From Microbacterium yannicii (GTDB lineage Bacteria; Actinomycetota; Actinomycetes; Actinomycetales; Microbacteriaceae): DNA of 64,000 nt. The notes under the pieces are model-generated. The model searched no databases, had not been told where the DNA came from, and was given only the letters and a program-made list of their open reading frames with translations. Positions 8,611 through 16,090 of this stretch are shown in pieces. The translations under genes were made by a program, and so were the position numbers. The stretch lies in assembly GCF_024055635.1 (NCBI RefSeq), contig NZ_JAMXMB010000037.1, positions 62,001-126,000 of the forward strand, read 5' to 3'. Within the stretch, counting starts at the first letter, position 1. Each line of letters opens with the position of its first letter.

Positions 8611-9099
8611 GTGACTGCGGAGAAGAGCGCCGATCTGGCGCAGAAGGTGGCTCGGTGCGCAAGCGACCGCGACCTCACCGTCGCGGTGGCGGAGTCTCTG
8701 ACGAGCGGGCTGCTCGTGAGTGCGCTGGGTGCCGCCGAGAACGCATCGGAGTGGCTCCGCGGCGGGGTCGTCGCGTATGCCACCGCGGTGAAGCACAAGG
8801 TGCTGGCAGTGTCACCCGGCCCGGTGGTGAGTGCTCGGTGCGCGGAGGAGATGGCGGCCGGCGTCGCCGCGCAGCTGGACGCCGACGTCGCGGTTGCGAC
8901 GACCGGCGTGGGCGGACCCGACAGCGAGGAAGGTCGCGAACCGGGGACGGTCTACATCGGCTGGTGGGTCGGCGGGCGAGCCGGCAGCAGGCTGTACAAC
9001 TTCGACGGCGCGCCGGAAGCAGTCCTGGATGACACGGTCGCTGCTGCGCTCACAGAACTCCTGCGAGCGATGTATGCCGCCGACCGCCGTGGCTCGTGA
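8611..9099 (+). CDS. CinA C-terminal domain protein (PncC-type nicotinamide-nucleotide amidase)
   Basis: About 162 aa, a stand-alone CinA-C domain. Members deamidate NMN to nicotinate mononucleotide, although not all have been tested. Diagnostic motifs are VAVAESLTSGLL near residue 25, GGVVAYATAVKHKVL near 55, VAVATTGVGGPD near 97 and PGTVYIGWW near 114. The start is a GTG; 8611 fits a leaderless message behind TACGTT, and an in-frame GTG at 8605 cannot be excluded. It stands alone between an MmyB regulator and a GNAT gene, with no visible NAD-pathway partner. Confidence 0.82.
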   Translation: MTAEKSADLAQKVARCASDRDLTVAVAESLTSGLLVSALGAAENASEWLRGGVVAYATAVKHKVLAVSPGPVVSARCAEEMAAGVAAQLDADVAVATTGVGGPDSEEGREPGTVYIGWWVGGRAGSRLYNFDGAPEAVLDDTVAAALTELLRAMYAADRRGS

Positions 9100-9145
9100 C
9101 GGCAATCGCCGTGCGGCGCTCGGTCTCTCCCGGTGAGCGGGGCGG

Positions 9146-9727
9146 TCAGAAGCGGTACCGCAGCAGCTGCATGTCGGTGGTGCCGGGCTCCAGGCCCTCA
9201 TCGAGGAAGCCGGCGCGCTCGGCGACGTGACGTGCGACCGCGTTCGCCGGACGGGTGCGCACCACGACATCCGTGCTCGGTGCGACGAGGGGTGCGAGCG
9301 CGAGCGATTGCTCCACGACGATGCGGGCGAGTCCTCGCCCCTGTGCGGCCGGTGCGAAGCGGTAGTACACGTTGAGCACGGGCCGGCCCGCCAAGGTGTG
9401 ATTCCGGATGCCACCGAGACCGGCGAACACCCGCGCGCCGTCGTCGGCATGGGCGCCCGGCACGCCCTCCCGCCACTTCCCAGCGGGGAGAAGCACCGCC
9501 CAGTAGCCGAAGCCGTGCTCGGCCCAGTGGTCGAGTATCGGGGTCAGGAACCGCGCGGAGTGCTCGACGTCGGGGTGCGTCTCCTGCGGGTCGTAGCGGT
9601 AGACGGAAGGGTCGCCGTGAACGGCGAAGACGCCGGCTGCGTCGGCTTCGAAAGGCCGGCGCAGCAGCACTCCGGTATCGGTGGTGATCCGCAGCGCCCG
9701 TCGGCGCGCCGCCTCTGCGGTCGTCAT
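9146..9727 (-). CDS. GNAT family N-acetyltransferase (RimJ/RimL-like)
   Basis: A 193-aa acetyltransferase of the Acetyltransf_3 type. It shows VLLRRPFEADAAGVFAVHGD near residue 20, the GYWAVLL strand, AGLGGIRN near 100, YYRFAPAAQGRGLARIVVEQ with the acetyl-CoA P-loop (Q-G-R-G-L-A) near 130, and NAVARHVAERAGF near 165. These enzymes often acetylate protein N-termini or small amines. The ATG at 9727 overlaps the stop of the upstream membrane-protein gene as ATGA, so the two are co-transcribed. The target is unknown. Confidence 0.85.
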   Translation of the reverse strand: MTTAEAARRRALRITTDTGVLLRRPFEADAAGVFAVHGDPSVYRYDPQETHPDVEHSARFLTPILDHWAEHGFGYWAVLLPAGKWREGVPGAHADDGARVFAGLGGIRNHTLAGRPVLNVYYRFAPAAQGRGLARIVVEQSLALAPLVAPSTDVVVRTRPANAVARHVAERAGFLDEGLEPGTTDMQLLRYRF

Positions 9728-10314
9728 GCCGTGAGTGTAATAGCGCCGACGAGGATCGCGACGAGGACGTCGAGCACGGCACAGAAGCGGGCGAGCGCGC
9801 GGTCGACCACGCGTCCGGTGCGGTAGTGGTGGGCATCCCACGCCGCGTGGCCGAGCAGTGCGGCGGCGACCAGCAGCCCGCCGACGGTCGGATCGAGCCG
9901 CAGGGCGAGTACGGCCATCGCGCCGAGCACGAGCATCGCGGCGGTCTGCAGCGGCAGTGCCCACCAGGGATGGGTCCGGGATGCGGTCGGGCCGACGATG
10001 ACCAGCACTCCGGCGAGGGCGAGAAGCCACGGCAGCGCGTCGAGGCCCGCGAACTTGTCCAGCGTGATGAGGGCGAACGCGACGCCGAAGGCGACCCACG
10101 CCACCCATCGCCGATGGGTTGCGGCCGCCGCGAGATACACGAGACCGGATGCCGCGACCACCGGAGCGACCTCGCGCCCGTCGGCGAGTCGGTAGGCGGT
10201 CGCCGACGCGACCAGCACCGCGAGCGCGGTGGGCCAGACGATCGGCCACCAGTCACCGGCACGTCGGCGTCGAAGAGGGCGGTCAGGCGATTCCTGTCTG
10301 AGGACGGCATCCAT
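9724..10314 (-). CDS. Multi-pass membrane protein of unknown function
   Basis: A 196-aa protein with about six hydrophobic segments (WPTALAVLVASATAY, VVAASGLVYLAAAA, WVAFGVAFALITL, WLLALAGVLVIVG, LQTAAMLVLGAMAVLAL, LVAAALLGHAAW) and a conserved-looking end, DAHHYRTGRVVDRALARFCAV. I do not recognise a named family with confidence. The last segment recalls small membrane proteins found widely in actinobacteria. It is the first gene of a two-gene unit with the GNAT and is divergent from a TetR gene across a region with operator-like repeats, so TetR control is plausible. Confidence 0.6.
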   Translation of the reverse strand: MDAVLRQESPDRPLRRRRAGDWWPIVWPTALAVLVASATAYRLADGREVAPVVAASGLVYLAAAATHRRWVAWVAFGVAFALITLDKFAGLDALPWLLALAGVLVIVGPTASRTHPWWALPLQTAAMLVLGAMAVLALRLDPTVGGLLVAAALLGHAAWDAHHYRTGRVVDRALARFCAVLDVLVAILVGAITLTA

Positions 10315-10333
10315 TTCCAGCTCCTGTTCTTGA

Positions 10334-10369
10334 ACACCGGTGTGCGAGTTGTAAACTGTACACCAGTGT
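10334..10369. promoter_or_regulatory. Two ACACC(G/A)GTGT operator-like boxes
   Basis: ACACCGGTGT at 10334-10343 is a perfect 10-bp palindrome, and ACACCAGTGT at 10360-10369 differs by one base; the centres are 26 bp apart. They lie between the divergent membrane-protein and TetR genes. The sequence before the second box (CTGTACACCA) shares GTACACCA with the repeat before the DHA2 transporter gene. TetR binding is inference. Confidence 0.5.
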
Positions 10370-10468
10370 CCGATTTAACGGAACGGATCCGTTCGTCGCC
10401 GCGCATGCGGCCGCGTGGCCGGACTGCGCAGGCTAAAGTGCACATGACCGTCCGATTTAGGAGGCGTG

Positions 10469-11077
10469 GTGCGTGGAGCGGGTATGACGGCGGAATCTGC
10501 AGGCGCGTCGTCCCAGGACCGTGCCAAACGGGCCGATGCCGTCCGCAACATCGAGTCGATCGTCGCCGCTGCCACGCGACTTCTCGCCGTCGACCCTGAC
10601 GCCAGCATCAACGACATCGCCAAGGCGGCGAACGTGGGACGGGTGACGCTCTACGGTCACTTCGACTCTCGTGCGACCCTCATCCGCGAGGTCGTCGACC
10701 GCGCGATCGCCCAGACCGAGGAGGCGCTGGCGGACCTCGACCTCGACGGCGACCCCCGAGAGGCGCTCGGCCGTCTGCTCGAGGCCACGTGGCATCTCAC
10801 CCACCGATTCGGTGCCGTCGTCGTCGCGGCTTCTCAAGCGCTGCCCCCCGATCAGATCCGCCGCGCTCACGACGAACCCGTCCTCCGGGTCCGCGCACTG
10901 CTGGAACGCGGACGCGACGCCGGCGAGTTCCGTCGCGACATGCCCATCGACTGGCAGATCAGCGTCATCCAGGCGATCGTGCACGGAGCCTCGGCTGCGG
11001 TCCATCGTGGCGAGATCAGCGCCGACGAGGCGCCTGTCCTGGTGCGCGACACGAGCCTCGCGGCGCTCGCCGCCTGA
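10469..11077 (+). CDS. TetR/AcrR family transcriptional regulator
   Basis: About 202 aa. The N-terminal HTH spans about residues 20-65 (ADAVRNIESIVAAATRLL, then SINDIAKAANVGRVTLYGHF), followed by a TetR ligand-binding helical domain. An AGGAGG element at 10459-10464 favours the GTG at 10469; GTG 10466 and ATG 10484 are alternatives. It lies between a membrane protein/GNAT pair and a DHA2 transporter, and related inverted repeats precede both, suggesting that it represses itself, the divergent pair and the transporter. The inducer is unknown. Confidence 0.86.
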   Translation: MRGAGMTAESAGASSQDRAKRADAVRNIESIVAAATRLLAVDPDASINDIAKAANVGRVTLYGHFDSRATLIREVVDRAIAQTEEALADLDLDGDPREALGRLLEATWHLTHRFGAVVVAASQALPPDQIRRAHDEPVLRVRALLERGRDAGEFRRDMPIDWQISVIQAIVHGASAAVHRGEISADEAPVLVRDTSLAALAA

Positions 11078-11235
11078 CCTCGGGGTTCAGCGGCCCGAGT
11101 TCCGCGGACTCGGCCCGTGGCCGCCGCGTCGGCCTCGGAGTGAGGCGCCGCACTCATCACAGTCTCGCCTCTGAGTGCCCCGCCGCAGCGCTCGCGTGAA
11201 ACCGGGCTACGACACATCCCTCTTGTCGAACACGT

Positions 11236-11261
11236 GTGTACGGTTTATCTTTCTCGTACAC
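11236..11261. promoter_or_regulatory. GTGTACG-N12-CGTACAC inverted repeat before transporter gene
   Basis: Perfect 7-bp arms at 11236-11242 and 11255-11261 flank an AT-rich 12-bp centre, 30 bases before the transporter start. The right half reads CGTACACCA and shares GTACACCA with the boxes upstream of the TetR gene. Likely operator and promoter of the transporter. Confidence 0.5.
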
Positions 11262-11291
11262 CACCGTTCAACTTACGAAAGGGTCAAAGTC

Positions 11292-12671
11292 GTGCACGCT
11301 TCAGATCCCACGGCCGCGAAGGTACTCCCCGCCGCCGATCCGTCCCGCTGGCGCATCCTCGCCCTGCTGGGCGTGGCCCAGCTGATGCTGATCGTCGACG
11401 TGACCGTCGTCGCGATCGCTCTGCCCGACATGCAGGCCGATCTCGGGTTGGACAGGACGACGGTCGCGTGGGTCGCGAGTATCTACGCGCTGGTCTTCGG
11501 CGGCTTGATGCTGCTGGGCGGCAAGGCCGCCGACATCCTCGGTCCACGACGCGTCGTGCTCGCGGGCCTGACGGTCTTCATCGCCGCTTCGCTGCTCGCG
11601 GGGCTGGCGGGCAGCGGCGAGATGCTCCTGCTCGCCCGCGCGCTCCAGGGCGTGGGCGCGGCCGCCATGTCACCCGCCGCATTGTCGGTGATCGTGCGGA
11701 CGTTCACGGGTCCGGAGCTGACTCGCGCCCTCGGCGTATGGTCGGCTCTCGGTGGCGCGGGCGCCGCGGTCGGCGTCCTGCTCGGTGGCCTGCTGACCGC
11801 CGGGCCCGGGTGGCCGTGGGTGTTCTTCATCAACGTGCCGGTCGGCATCCTCCTGCTGATCGGTCTGCTGAGATCGGTCCGACCGTTGCCGGGATCGGGT
11901 GGGCGCGTCGACGTGGTCGGCGCAGCGCTGGTGACGGCGGCGACGGGCGCCGCGGTGTACGGACTCGCTGCGGCCGGCGACGACGGCTGGTTGAGCGCGT
12001 CCACGCTCATCGCGTTCTGCGTCGCGCTCGTGGGATACGCCCTCTTCGCGTGGCGGATCCGCTCGACCGACGCCCCGCTCATCCAGCCGGCGATGCTCAG
12101 GCGAGGATCGGTGGTGCGGGGGCTGGGGCTGATCTTCGTCGCAGCCGCCCTGATGATCTCGGTCTTCTTCCTCGGCTCGTTCTCGCTCCAGCAGCTTCAT
12201 GGATTCACCGCGCTGGAGACGGGGCTGTCGTTCCTGCCCGTCGCGGCCGGCTCCATCCTCGGCGCCACGCTCGGTGGGCGCATCATTCCGCGCTGGGGCG
12301 TTCGTGCGGTGTCGGTGACGGGGCTGCTCATCACCGCCGCAGGACTCGCGGCGGCGGCGGGGATCTTCTCGATGACGGTGCTGATCGTCGGCACGAGCGT
12401 CGCGGGCTTCGGTGTGGGAGCGGTGTTCGTGGCGGCGGCGGGCAGCATGTTCTCCGCTGTCGAGCCGACCGAGGCCGGTGTCGCATCAGGCGCGCTGAGC
12501 ACCTTCCACGAATTCGGTGCCGCCGCGGGCGTCTCCGCCGTGTCGAGTGTGGCGGCCGCGGCCCTCATGAGTCCGGGCTTCGCCGCCTTCGCCCCGGGTT
12601 ACTGGTTCGCCGCCGCCGTGGCGCTCCTGGCCGGCCTGGCTTCGCTGGTGTGGCGACCGCGGCTGGGCTGA
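11292..12671 (+). CDS. MFS transporter, DHA2 (EmrB/QacA-like) drug:proton antiporter
   Basis: A 459-aa inner-membrane permease, probably with 14 transmembrane helices. Family marks are LLGVAQLMLIVDVTVVAIAL in helix 1 with the Asp of motif D1, GKAADILGPRRVVLAG between helices 2 and 3 (motif A), RALQGVGAAAMSPAALSVIV (motif B region) and LGGAGAAVGVLLGGLLT (antiporter motif C). The start is GTG 11292, preceded by GAAAGGG. It lies 214 bp after a TetR gene and behind an inverted repeat, a classic repressor/efflux pair. It probably exports a hydrophobic compound; the substrate is unknown. Confidence 0.88.
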   Translation: MHASDPTAAKVLPAADPSRWRILALLGVAQLMLIVDVTVVAIALPDMQADLGLDRTTVAWVASIYALVFGGLMLLGGKAADILGPRRVVLAGLTVFIAASLLAGLAGSGEMLLLARALQGVGAAAMSPAALSVIVRTFTGPELTRALGVWSALGGAGAAVGVLLGGLLTAGPGWPWVFFINVPVGILLLIGLLRSVRPLPGSGGRVDVVGAALVTAATGAAVYGLAAAGDDGWLSASTLIAFCVALVGYALFAWRIRSTDAPLIQPAMLRRGSVVRGLGLIFVAAALMISVFFLGSFSLQQLHGFTALETGLSFLPVAAGSILGATLGGRIIPRWGVRAVSVTGLLITAAGLAAAAGIFSMTVLIVGTSVAGFGVGAVFVAAAGSMFSAVEPTEAGVASGALSTFHEFGAAAGVSAVSSVAAAALMSPGFAAFAPGYWFAAAVALLAGLASLVWRPRLG

Positions 12672-12686
12672 CGCACCGGCCCGCTG

Positions 12687-12726
12687 GTGCGCACGACGAT
12701 CGAGCTCGTCCTGTCGTCGTGCGCAC
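12687..12726. terminator. Strong terminator-like hairpin between convergent genes
   Basis: A perfect 13-bp inverted repeat (arms 12687-12699 and 12714-12726, GTGCGCACGACGA and its complement) encloses a 14-base loop. It sits between the convergent transporter and oxidoreductase genes, the expected place for a bidirectional, T-run-less actinobacterial terminator. Confidence 0.65.
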
Positions 12727-12777
12727 GGGCGCTGCTCGCGCGCTGACCTCGGCCGGCGCGCTGACCGCGGCTACGGG

Positions 12778-13773
12778 TCACGGCATGCTCACGACGGTCT
12801 TTCCGCGTCCCTCTCCGGCCGCCACGAGCCGCAGCGCCTCGGCGGTCTGGTCGAAGGGCAGCACGCGGCCGACGGCGGGGCGCAGCACTCCGTCGTCGAC
12901 GAGGCGAGCGATTCGGCGCAGCTGCTCGCCGCTGGCCCGCATGAACAGGAACTCGTAGCTGACGCCCAGCTTTCGCGCCTGCCGGCGCACCTTCGCGCTG
13001 AGCCCGCGGATCGCGAGCCGCACGAGGGGGTTGAGTCCGGCATCCCGGGCGAACTGCGGGTCGGGAGGGCCTGCGATGCCGATCGCTCGCCCGCCGGGTT
13101 TCAGGATGCGCAGCGACTTCTCGAGGTTCTCGCCGCCGATGCTGTCCAGCACGAGATCGAAGCCGCTCAGCTGCTGCTCGAAGTCCTCGGTCCGATAGTC
13201 GATGACGATGTCGGCGCCGAGCTCGCGCACGAACTGCGCGCTGGCGCTGCCGGCGGTCGTGGCCACCGTCGCGCCCAGGTGCTTCGCGAGCTGGATGGCG
13301 AGGGACCCGACCCCGCCCGCACCGCCGTGGATCAGGACCTTCTGGCCCGCCTGCACCCGCCCCCGCTCCACCAGTGCCTGCCAGGCGGTCAGCGCGACCA
13401 GTGGGAACGATGCCGCCGCCTCGATGTCGACCGAGGCGGGGGCGATCGCGAGGTCGGACTCGGGCACGGCGATGCGCTCGGCGAACGTGCCGATGTGCTG
13501 GTCATCCGGGCGGCCGTAGACGGTGTCACCCGGCTTGAGGCCGCGCACGTCGGCGCCGACCCGGATAACGGTTCCGGCGAGATCGTGACCCAGCACGAGC
13601 GGAAACGCGTGGGGCAGGATCTGCCGGAACTCGCCGAGCCGGATCTTCTCGTCGAGGACGTTGACGCCGGCGGCGCGTACGCGGACGAGGACGTCGGACC
13701 GCCCCACGCGTGGTTCGGCAGCATCGATCTCTTCGAGCGGGCCTGTGAATGCCGAAACGGCGTACGCCTTCAT
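12778..13773 (-). CDS. Zinc-independent MDR-family NADP oxidoreductase (quinone reductase-like)
   Basis: A 331-aa medium-chain dehydrogenase/reductase. The N-terminal GroES-like domain includes VLVRVRAAGVNVLDEKIRLG and LGHDLAGTVIRVG. The Rossmann part carries LIHGGAGGVGSLAIQLAKHL near 150, the AxxGxxG-type NADP site of the quinone oxidoreductase subgroup. The structural and catalytic zinc cysteines of alcohol dehydrogenases are absent. ATG 13773 starts the typical MKAYAV sequence with AAGGAG upstream; an ATG at 13812 is possible. Direct repeats upstream suggest repressor control, but no regulator gene is adjacent. The substrate, perhaps a quinone or enone, is unknown. Confidence 0.85.
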   Translation of the reverse strand: MKAYAVSAFTGPLEEIDAAEPRVGRSDVLVRVRAAGVNVLDEKIRLGEFRQILPHAFPLVLGHDLAGTVIRVGADVRGLKPGDTVYGRPDDQHIGTFAERIAVPESDLAIAPASVDIEAAASFPLVALTAWQALVERGRVQAGQKVLIHGGAGGVGSLAIQLAKHLGATVATTAGSASAQFVRELGADIVIDYRTEDFEQQLSGFDLVLDSIGGENLEKSLRILKPGGRAIGIAGPPDPQFARDAGLNPLVRLAIRGLSAKVRRQARKLGVSYEFLFMRASGEQLRRIARLVDDGVLRPAVGRVLPFDQTAEALRLVAAGEGRGKTVVSMP

Positions 13774-13830
13774 ATCTCTGTCGTGCTCCTTCTCGTGGAC
13801 GAGGCGACGCATACCACCTCTGCATAACCA

Positions 13831-13855
13831 AGTGTACTCAATAATGAGTGTACTC
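13831..13855. promoter_or_regulatory. AGTGTACTC direct repeats with ACTCA-N4-TGAGT inverted repeat
   Basis: AGTGTACTC occurs at 13831-13839 and 13847-13855 (16-bp period), and ACTCA-ATAA-TGAGT at 13836-13849 is a perfect inverted repeat. The site lies just upstream of the oxidoreductase gene in an AT-rich pocket and looks like an operator. No adjacent regulator gene is seen. Confidence 0.45.
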
Positions 13856-14048
13856 GCTATTCGCTCAACGGAAGACGACGGGGCAGCTCCACTTCACGCC
13901 GTTGGACCTCCCACCGCTGGACGCCCGAGCGACGGCCTCTCCCCGCGGGGGCACCTCTGCCCACCTCGACTGTCGCGATCTCGGCCGCGCACCTCGCAGG
14001 GGCGTTAGCATCGCACCGATGGAACGCGCCGGACGAGAGGCAGGCCCG

Positions 14049-14396
14049 ATGAGCCTGAATGACATCGACCCCACCGTGCCGCCTTCGGGCGAGGGCTGCG
14101 CCGACTGCGAGGCGGTCGGCGGCTGGTGGGTGCACCTGCGGCGGTGCGCCGTGTGCGGACACGTCGGATGCTGCGACACATCGCCGGCGCAGCACGCGAC
14201 GGCGCACTTCCACACCAGCGGTCACCGCTACGTGCGCAGCTTCGAGCCGGGCGAGAGCTGGTTCTGGGACTTCGTCGCGTCCGATTTCGTGGACGGACCC
14301 GACCTCGCGCCGCCCGTCTCGCGACCGGCCACGCAGTCCTCTCCCGGCCCCGCGAGCAGGCTGCCCGCCGACTGGCGGGAGCTGATCCACCGATGA
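14049..14396 (+). CDS. UBP-type zinc finger protein
   Basis: About 115 aa. It carries the zinc-binding pattern of the ZnF-UBP domain: GCADCEAVGGWWVHLRRCAVCGHVGC (given in part), then CDTSPAQHATAHFHTSGH and the closing RSFEPGESWFWDF. In eukaryotes this fold binds the free ubiquitin C-terminus; bacterial versions occur in actinobacteria without ubiquitin. ATG 14049 has GAGAGG upstream; an in-frame ATG at 14019 behind TAGCAT could be a leaderless start. Its stop overlaps the start of the next gene as ATGA, indicating tight coupling with the TrxR-like protein. The role is unknown. Confidence 0.82.
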   Translation: MSLNDIDPTVPPSGEGCADCEAVGGWWVHLRRCAVCGHVGCCDTSPAQHATAHFHTSGHRYVRSFEPGESWFWDFVASDFVDGPDLAPPVSRPATQSSPGPASRLPADWRELIHR

Positions 14397-16054
14397 GGTC
14401 GCACGAGATCTCGCCGGCGAAGCAGCGCGAGATCGAACGCATGATGAAGCCGGCGCTGACCGACGCGCAGTGGCGACGGCTGGTCGCCTTCGGCGAGCCG
14501 CAGGAGGTCGCCGAAGGCGACTATCTCTTCCAGGCCGGCGATCTGGACTACGACCTGATCCTGGTCGAAACCGGCGAGGTCGAGATCGTCCGCGTCGCGT
14601 TCGGCTGGGTCGACGAGACGGTGGTCGGAACGATGGGTCCGCGCAGCTTCGTCGGTGAGCTGGGTCTGCTGAACGGGCAGGGTGCGTTCCTGACGGCACG
14701 CGCCTCGCGCGCCGGCCGGATGCTGCGCGTCAGCCGGGCGCGCCTGCGTCTGCTGATGGCCGAGGACGACGAGCTCTGCGACATCGTCCTGCACGCGCTG
14801 TGGGCACGTCGCGAGATGCTCCGCCGCGGACCGGCGGCGCTCACCCTCAAGCTGGTCGGACCGCGCTCGTCGCGTGAATTCCTGACCCTGCGCCGATTCG
14901 CGGAGCGGCTCGATCTCGTGCACACGGCGGTCGAGCTGGTCCCCGGCGAGCTCGGTGCCCTCGCCGAGCACGGCATCACGCTCGAGGACCTCCCGGTCGC
15001 CTTCATCCAGGGCGAGCCGATGCCCCGGGCGACGCCCGGCCTGGTCGCGGAGCGCCTCGGGCTCAGCTACCAGGCGCGCGCCGACGAGGTGGTGGATCTC
15101 GTCGTCGTCGGCGGCGGACCGGCCGGACTGGCCGCGGCGATCTATGGGGCGTCCGAAGGCCTCGACACGGTGATGCTGGATGCCGTCGCGCCGGGAGGGC
15201 AGGCTGCGGCGACATCGAGGATCGAGAACTTCCTCGGCTTCCCGTTCGGGGTCAGCGGCGGCGACCTCATCGGCCAGGCTTCGCTGCAGGCGCTGAAGTT
15301 CGGCGTCCGCGTCTATGCGCCCTGCGAGGCCGTCGACCTCAGACCCGTCGGCGACGACATCGACATCGCGCTCACCGACGGGCGCCTCATCCGCACCCGT
15401 ACGGTGATCGTCACCTCCGGCGCCGCGTACCGCACCCTCGATCTGAAGCGGTGGAACGAGTTCGAGGGCGCCGGCATCTACTACGCGGCGACGCCGCTCG
15501 AGCTGCGTCAGGTGCTCGAGTCGCCGGTGGTGGTCGTCGGCGGTGCCAACTCCGCCGGCCAGGCGTCGCTGTATCTGGCGGCCAATGGATGCCCCGTGCA
15601 CCTCGTGGTGCGCGGCTCCGACCTCGGCACCCGGATGTCGTCGTACCTCGTGGATCGCCTGCTCGAGGACCCCCGCATCGACGTCCACACCGGGTCTCGC
15701 GTCGTGGGGCTCGACGGCGGCTCCGCCCTCGAGCGCGTGAACATCGATTCGGTGGGGGATGTCGCGGCCCGCGGTCTCTTCTGCTTCATCGGTGCCGAAC
15801 CCGCCACGTCGTGGCTCGCCGAGCTCGACCGCGACGCCGACGGGTTCCTGCGTACCGGCACGGACGTCTCGGTCCAGTCGCTCCAGCGGTGGCAGGGACT
15901 CGGAAGGGAGCCACTGCCGTTCGAGACGTCGGTGCCGCGGATCTTCGCCGCCGGAGACGTACGCCGCGGGTCGATGAAGCGCGTCGCCGCCGCGGTCGGC
16001 GAAGGCTCGAGCGCCGTCGCGTCGGTGCACCGCGCGCTCGCCGACTTCCGCTGA
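14393..16054 (+). CDS. Cyclic-nucleotide-binding domain fused to thioredoxin-reductase-like FAD/NAD(P) oxidoreductase lacking CxxC
   Basis: A 553-aa fusion. Residues about 20-135 are a cyclic-nucleotide-binding domain (GDYLFQAGDLDYDLILVETG, FVGELGLLNGQGAF). After a linker with a partial thioredoxin-like segment, residues about 230-550 form a TrxR-type flavoprotein: VVVGGGPAGLAAAIYGAS for FAD, PGGQAAATSRIENFLGFP, VVVVGGANSAGQASLYLA for NADPH, and FAAGDVRRGSMKRVAAAVGEG. In true thioredoxin reductases the CxxC follows the EGAG/GRGV region; here that position reads GAGIYYAATPLE with no cysteines. It therefore cannot do the usual dithiol exchange and may pass electrons or sense redox state. Coupled to the UBP zinc-finger gene. 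Confidence 0.82.
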   Translation: MRSHEISPAKQREIERMMKPALTDAQWRRLVAFGEPQEVAEGDYLFQAGDLDYDLILVETGEVEIVRVAFGWVDETVVGTMGPRSFVGELGLLNGQGAFLTARASRAGRMLRVSRARLRLLMAEDDELCDIVLHALWARREMLRRGPAALTLKLVGPRSSREFLTLRRFAERLDLVHTAVELVPGELGALAEHGITLEDLPVAFIQGEPMPRATPGLVAERLGLSYQARADEVVDLVVVGGGPAGLAAAIYGASEGLDTVMLDAVAPGGQAAATSRIENFLGFPFGVSGGDLIGQASLQALKFGVRVYAPCEAVDLRPVGDDIDIALTDGRLIRTRTVIVTSGAAYRTLDLKRWNEFEGAGIYYAATPLELRQVLESPVVVVGGANSAGQASLYLAANGCPVHLVVRGSDLGTRMSSYLVDRLLEDPRIDVHTGSRVVGLDGGSALERVNIDSVGDVAARGLFCFIGAEPATSWLAELDRDADGFLRTGTDVSVQSLQRWQGLGREPLPFETSVPRIFAAGDVRRGSMKRVAAAVGEGSSAVASVHRALADFR

Positions 16055-16090
16055 GACACGCCGGTGTGACCGTCCTCCCGGGCGGCCGCG

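Noticed and set aside
13848..14018. N-terminal extension of the UBP zinc-finger gene.
   Set aside because: The added residues show no conservation pattern; a ribosome-binding site favours 14049, and at most a leaderless start at 14019.
14228..16030. 600-aa minus-strand frame opposite the cNMP/TrxR-like gene.
   Set aside because: Shadow of a well-supported coding sequence; no motifs.
14393..16054. Annotation as thioredoxin reductase.
   Set aside because: The CxxC needed for dithiol exchange is missing; only the flavoprotein fold is supported.
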